Shown here in pieces: positions 62,001-64,000 of a stretch of DNA of 64,000 nucleotides. The DNA is from Lysobacter capsici (GTDB taxonomy: Bacteria; Pseudomonadota; Gammaproteobacteria; Xanthomonadales; Xanthomonadaceae), in contig NZ_CP076103.1 in assembly GCF_018732085.1 (NCBI RefSeq), positions 4,650,001-4,714,000 of the forward strand. The letters run 5' to 3'. The position numbers were made by a program, and so were the translations under genes. The notes beneath the pieces are model-generated. The model was not told the DNA's origin and did not search any database. It worked only from the letters and a program-made list of their open reading frames with translations. The stretch's first letter is position 1. Every line of letters starts with the position of its first letter.

Positions 62001-64000
62001 AGCAGCTGGCCGCGGCTGTCGTACTCGTAGCCGATGCGGTTGTTGTAGGCGTCGAACAGCTCGATGCGGTCGCCGTGCTGGTTGAGCGTGTAGCGCTGCT
62101 GGACATTGCGGTCGCGCAGGCCGGCGGCGTTGGGCAGGTAGTCGCCGATCGCGACCACCCTGCCCTGGGTGTCGTAGTCCTTGAAGGTGAGGTAGCCGAG
62201 CGGGTTCTGCACCAGGCGCTGATTGCCCAGCGCGTCGAAGCCGAAGCGGGTCTTCTGGTTCAGCGCGTCGCTGGACGCGACAAGGCGGCCGGCGGTGTCG
62301 TATTCGTTGGCCCGGGTGTTGCCGTTTGCGTCGCGGGTCGCGACCAGGCGGCCGAGCGCGTCGTAGAACCACTGGTTGACCGGCCGCGTCCAGGTGGCGG
62401 CGCCGTTCTCGCCGACCACTTCGACCAGGGGCCGCTCGTCGCGGGTGACTTGATTGGCTTCGTTGTAACGGTAGTCGGTGCGGAAACCGCGGGTATCGAT
62501 GATCTGCAGCGCGTTGCCCCAGCGGTCGAGCACGCGGGTGGTGGCCGGCTTGGGCAGTTGGGTGTCGGCGGTGTACGCGGGCAGTTCGCTGGCGGTGATG
62601 CGGCCGAGCCGATCCAGGCTGTGCCGGGTCAACGCGGTTTCCACCGCGCCGTTCGCGCCGAGCACCGATTGCCATTCGCGCGAGCGCTGCCCGGCGAGGT
62701 TGTAACCGTAGCGGCGCACGCCGCCGCTTTCGTTGTCGCCGACCAGGCGCCCGGCCAGATCGTATTCGTACGTCAGCACGCCGGTGGCGCCGCCATGGGT
62801 CTTGGCGGTGATCTCGCCGAAGGCGTTGAAGGTCGCGACCTCGTCGACATCGGTGTAAGTGAACGAGTTGTCGAGGCGTTCGCGCATGCGCTGGGTGCGC
62901 ACGCGCCGGCTGGCGTTGTCGCCGATCAGCGGGTCGTAGGTATATCTCTCGTGCTGCCGCAGCGCGCCGCCGGGCTCGCTGGCGGTGGTCAGCAAACTCC
63001 AGCGATCGGTGATGCGGTCGAGCGCGTCGTAGCCGATGAAGGTGCGCGACCCATCGGCGGCGAATACCGTCACCGCGCGGCCCTGGCCGTCGTAGCGCAC
63101 TTTCTCGACCTGATCGCGGGCATCGTCGGCGACCGCAGTGCCGCCGCTGACATTTCCGTTGGCGTAGCGGCGGGTCTGGATCACGTTGCCGAACGCGTCG
63201 TAGAGCATCTCGGTATACGGCGAACGCCATTGATACAGCAGGTCCGAGGTCAGGTCGTGGCCCGCCAGCAACAATGGATCGACGGTCGATGGTGGCGCCA
63301 GCACCCGGCGCGCGGCCTCGGTCACGCTGGTCACTTGGCCCAGGGCGTCGTAGGCGGTGGAGGTGGCGACGCCGTCGGTGGTCAGCCGGGTCAGGCGGTC
63401 GTTATCGTCGTAGTCGTATTGCGACAGCACCTCGCGCACACCCGAGCTGCCGGCGCTGTCGGCGTAGTGGCGCCGCGTGTATTCGCGGAACTTGCGGCCG
63501 AGCGCGTCGTATTCGAAACGGGTGACGCGATCGAAGCCGACGACCTCGTCGCCGGCCGCCGGCAACGCCGCCGGCAACGCCGGCGGCGTCGCCGCGCCGA
63601 GCCCGGCGGTGGCGATCGCGCGCGCGTACTGCGTGGTTTGCCTGAGCTCGCCGGTCGGGTAGTACTCGTTGCGGGTGAGGTAGCCTTCGGCATCGACGCT
63701 GAGCACCAGCCGGTCGAGGTCGTCGTAATAGAAATAGCTGTCGGCCCAGCGCGCGTTGGCATCGGTGCGGCTGCCTTGCAGCAACACCGATTCCCTGACC
63801 TTGCGGCCGTAGGCGTCGTATTCGAACTGGGTGGTCGGCTGGCCCTGCGCGCTCACGCCATCGTCGCGGAAATACTCCAGCGCGCCCTGCTCGACCCGCT
63901 CCAGCAGCCCGCGCTTGTCGTAGACGCTGCGCACGACCCGGTCGCGGGCGGTGTCGACGACCGTGCCGGCGTCGGCCTGGGCGCGGCTGATCGCGCTGCC
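56099..64000 (-). CDS. YD-repeat (RHS-like) giant protein with LysM and C-terminal nuclease-like domain, 5' end cut
   Basis: 2633 residues are visible and the frame is open at the right edge, so the N-terminus is missing. Numbered from the edge: 1-~870, YD repeats (FEYDALGRKF, YDAFGNVIQT); ~870-1450, tandem cadherin/putative-Ig (He_PIG-like) domains (SYSISGNLAGLGYAFD, TPTASGDYHVVVSVSDRYG); ~1500-1870, more YD repeats; ~1880-1928, LysM (VVQAGDTLRKLAARVYGTEQ); ~1965-2035, hydrophobic Gly/Ala-rich segment with two FSWR(N/S)VA(A/T)GAV repeats (FSWRNVAAGAV, FSWRSVATGAV); ~2480-2633, C-terminal domain. Its pattern Glu in GVLIEDYIF, Asp in FKTIDGFD and Lys in AVSVKSVD fits a PD-(D/E)xK nuclease. Family: polymorphic-toxin-like. 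Secretion route unknown. Confidence 0.9.
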   Translation of the reverse strand, partial: GSAISRAQADAGTVVDTARDRVVRSVYDKRGLLERVEQGALEYFRDDGVSAQGQPTTQFEYDAYGRKVRESVLLQGSRTDANARWADSYFYYDDLDRLVLSVDAEGYLTRNEYYPTGELRQTTQYARAIATAGLGAATPPALPAALPAAGDEVVGFDRVTRFEYDALGRKFREYTRRHYADSAGSSGVREVLSQYDYDDNDRLTRLTTDGVATSTAYDALGQVTSVTEAARRVLAPPSTVDPLLLAGHDLTSDLLYQWRSPYTEMLYDAFGNVIQTRRYANGNVSGGTAVADDARDQVEKVRYDGQGRAVTVFAADGSRTFIGYDALDRITDRWSLLTTASEPGGALRQHERYTYDPLIGDNASRRVRTQRMRERLDNSFTYTDVDEVATFNAFGEITAKTHGGATGVLTYEYDLAGRLVGDNESGGVRRYGYNLAGQRSREWQSVLGANGAVETALTRHSLDRLGRITASELPAYTADTQLPKPATTRVLDRWGNALQIIDTRGFRTDYRYNEANQVTRDERPLVEVVGENGAATWTRPVNQWFYDALGRLVATRDANGNTRANEYDTAGRLVASSDALNQKTRFGFDALGNQRLVQNPLGYLTFKDYDTQGRVVAIGDYLPNAAGLRDRNVQQRYTLNQHGDRIELFDAYNNRIGYEYDSRGQLLRSQSATGAVASYKYDSQGRKTYEHNGVDSMTWAYDVQGRLRDHVNLAGRSQHNSYDDITGQLTREDHSGGASLNVGNALRTTTYYPNGRIKAIYEQGSATPVYRYEYDAAGNRTVEEVDTRDDSGRVVHTLTRTLYDSHNRIQRVSTDELNASGGVLKRIFDMSYRYDAVGNRRQVSASSGYGPDVNGVTRDNTRPTVVQPPPSRSLRSGRSAEFSLLFSDVFRDAENNPMTLTVRAGNNQAWPSWLQVGAPDANGHVRFIANPPAGMAQSIEVILTATENGAGGLSNAASFFLTVGPNQAPAVIDASVPELRIKTGQALNRDLWVGDYFRDTDVGDVLRLQLDSVSPAAPWLTIGADGGSLQLRGTPTAAGDYSLRLRATDADGLSAYKTLRIRVVASTAPTGTAQLPPRSATIGRDFSWSAPLASVFGDADGDRLTINAIGLPNWLSFQQTNEQGQPLLRLAGVVPADMTPDRMFDITFSATDESGAVAYSRLKITARAFNSDPYLSAPIDDGQMILFRDGSNSLPPLPAFNDGDGDPLAVRVTGLPPGLSFDPVTRRITGATDQLGDLWLDYIGDDGRGGREVVSFRIRVQDNAPPVLPTLTPPAANQNAAYVYQMPEAFDVHAPLSYAVNSATLPPGIAFNPISREFAGTPTASGDYHVVVSVSDRYGATTTASMALRVNAPQPNRPPQAAPGPHALQFYKDSIPPMGSQETLPTDLFVDPDGNPMSYSISGNLAGLGYAFDPQRGHVFTATRGASVGTRNLTLTANDGLGGVANVTVRIDIESGPPQLVAEPASDSDGFSFDMSALAQPQGGKGEEGGSGIEPGLDEIAATVPVETRQYWFTYDAENRLKINNGKLNNGQIQLDAVEPESYELKYDAAGNIVARFRLQRNPNGSTLSPVLSIERSGYDLRGNRTIEFHSEIVDNGMSAFEGVRKRFSYDANNRLLEMREYYQASASYSYLLPGGERETVGYGGWLSGAELYLYDADGRLMSLDTKGRPSDIRWVVAAQHDSAPEFVDLGRLQSKTYVDYRINTGRVAGPGIPPADTRATGYDAAGRLMSYHYSATANTSAQQTYTYSYYGWDGYQEKTVTGTRPGQQATVNTLSYDAFGRLRSQRENIPGVADDRMRYYSYNGDGSVLTRREGVMHNGLFTQDGAGAPGNYYFVHGGGQQQAQLREGKQITGGGSSFYSRQIQSLGGLGYYDAGGNTLVVQAGDTLRKLAARVYGTEQLWYLLADANGLGDPDQELVAGTQLIAPNTTVASNDASTFRPYDPAQAIGSTTPNIPIIPPPPKQHCNAVAMVLMVVVAVVVSVVTYGAMTGVASSWLGATGSAMLAGATAGAAGSAASQAVGSAMGVSSFSWRNVAAGAVTGAITGGLAQQFGSVGDLLKSGEYLKAAGVAAGSAAAGYVGQKAAGLEAGFSWRSVATGAVSSLISAGANQALGLQSEGLFTQFAAGAVEGVVSLHVRRGFGIDAQVDYGAIALDAFGNALGQSIARAFKRGKAASRDADGAGSGRDATGRAERGASERAQRGYGEAETFAYGQMPGQALDISYVPGFEPKEYSLRDTLRSRFSRLQADRPYFSQQGWNLADVHNDLIDNAYAVIDALDFILDRSATDLTPMLSLLSAIEVGDSEHPLLKAARVDPEDLRQSSVEEIRRRLGSGMLETLRNTERVLERRLDSNTGLYNTLAAGAQDLGSTSLPADLASMLPLVGNVVSAGQVMAIEMDKDYMRDMADMGLMSPRHYRLTLDNAEREQVSAGVGIALSGIGGKAGKLIQALFLFSTSGEAEAGNSEASIRRHIRSLVRRSENLTRYSTAELRSAFDLGSFERGVLIEDYIFAEVPGRLRLGNFKTIDGFDAATGHAVSVKSVDLDAGSYASLGSLKSLLKSQVDDLAGFTSHTQNIRAAGEVRTVTINPGDIKSRELVVAYQSSAGTAGHLQTLDDMAAYALTKGVQLYLFPVR

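Overview
The window is high-GC DNA with gene content, gene order and repeats typical of the Xanthomonadaceae (Lysobacteraceae); it is most like a Lysobacter chromosome. The main supports are the pilG-pilH-pilI-pilJ-chpA-chpB-chpC cluster divergent from gshB-tonB, a bioA-rsmE pair, a mazG-cysQ-nudE operon, and dense intergenic GTAGGAGCGGCGCAAGC and GTGGGAGGGGCTT palindromes. No rRNA, tRNA, CRISPR array, insertion sequence or phage was seen. Most of the window is core chromosome, with accessory character at the right end.

Layout. 1-12.4 kb: lemA lipoprotein, terC, dgkA, an ~800 bp inverted-repeat element, a MacAB-like export operon (adaptor, ATPase, permease), a hypothetical gene, a ColRS-like two-component pair, and two small genes. 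12.4-19.2 kb: small envelope and hypothetical genes (Mpo1-like DUF962, zinc-finger/2TM, YnfA), then nudE-cysQ-mazG on the minus strand divergent from bioA-rsmE. 19.2-24.0 kb: a compact three-gene signalling unit consisting of a membrane-anchored CheA-like kinase, a CheY and a CheX-type phosphatase, preceded by an OprO/OprP-type porin. 24.9-39.5 kb: the Pil-Chp twitching chemosensory operon with a NagX-type acyltransferase coupled to its end. 39.8-49.4 kb: gshB-tonB, tsaB, a VOC protein, a DinG/YoaA helicase, a TPR lipoprotein and PBP1b. 49.9-64 kb: two GT2 glycosyltransferases, a secreted glycosidase-like protein with an NBR1-type Ig domain, a membrane TPR protein, and a >2600-residue YD-repeat protein running off the right edge with a nuclease-like C-terminus.

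The most distinctive biology is in signalling. The Pil-Chp operon has no PilK methyltransferase gene. Its ChpB has lost the Ser and His of the CheB catalytic triad and gained a long acidic linker. The ChpA kinase has a roughly 390-residue Glu/Ala-rich helical spacer. Separately, the kinase-CheY-CheX unit looks like a minimal chemosensory circuit in which receptor and kinase are one polypeptide without any CheW module. Other points of interest are a MacA-like adaptor with an apparent Spy/CpxP-like insert, the giant inverted repeat, and paired palindromes whose centres co-vary within each locus.

Start sites were chosen from visible Shine-Dalgarno sequences and overlaps. Domain assignments come from motif recognition by eye; no database search was possible.
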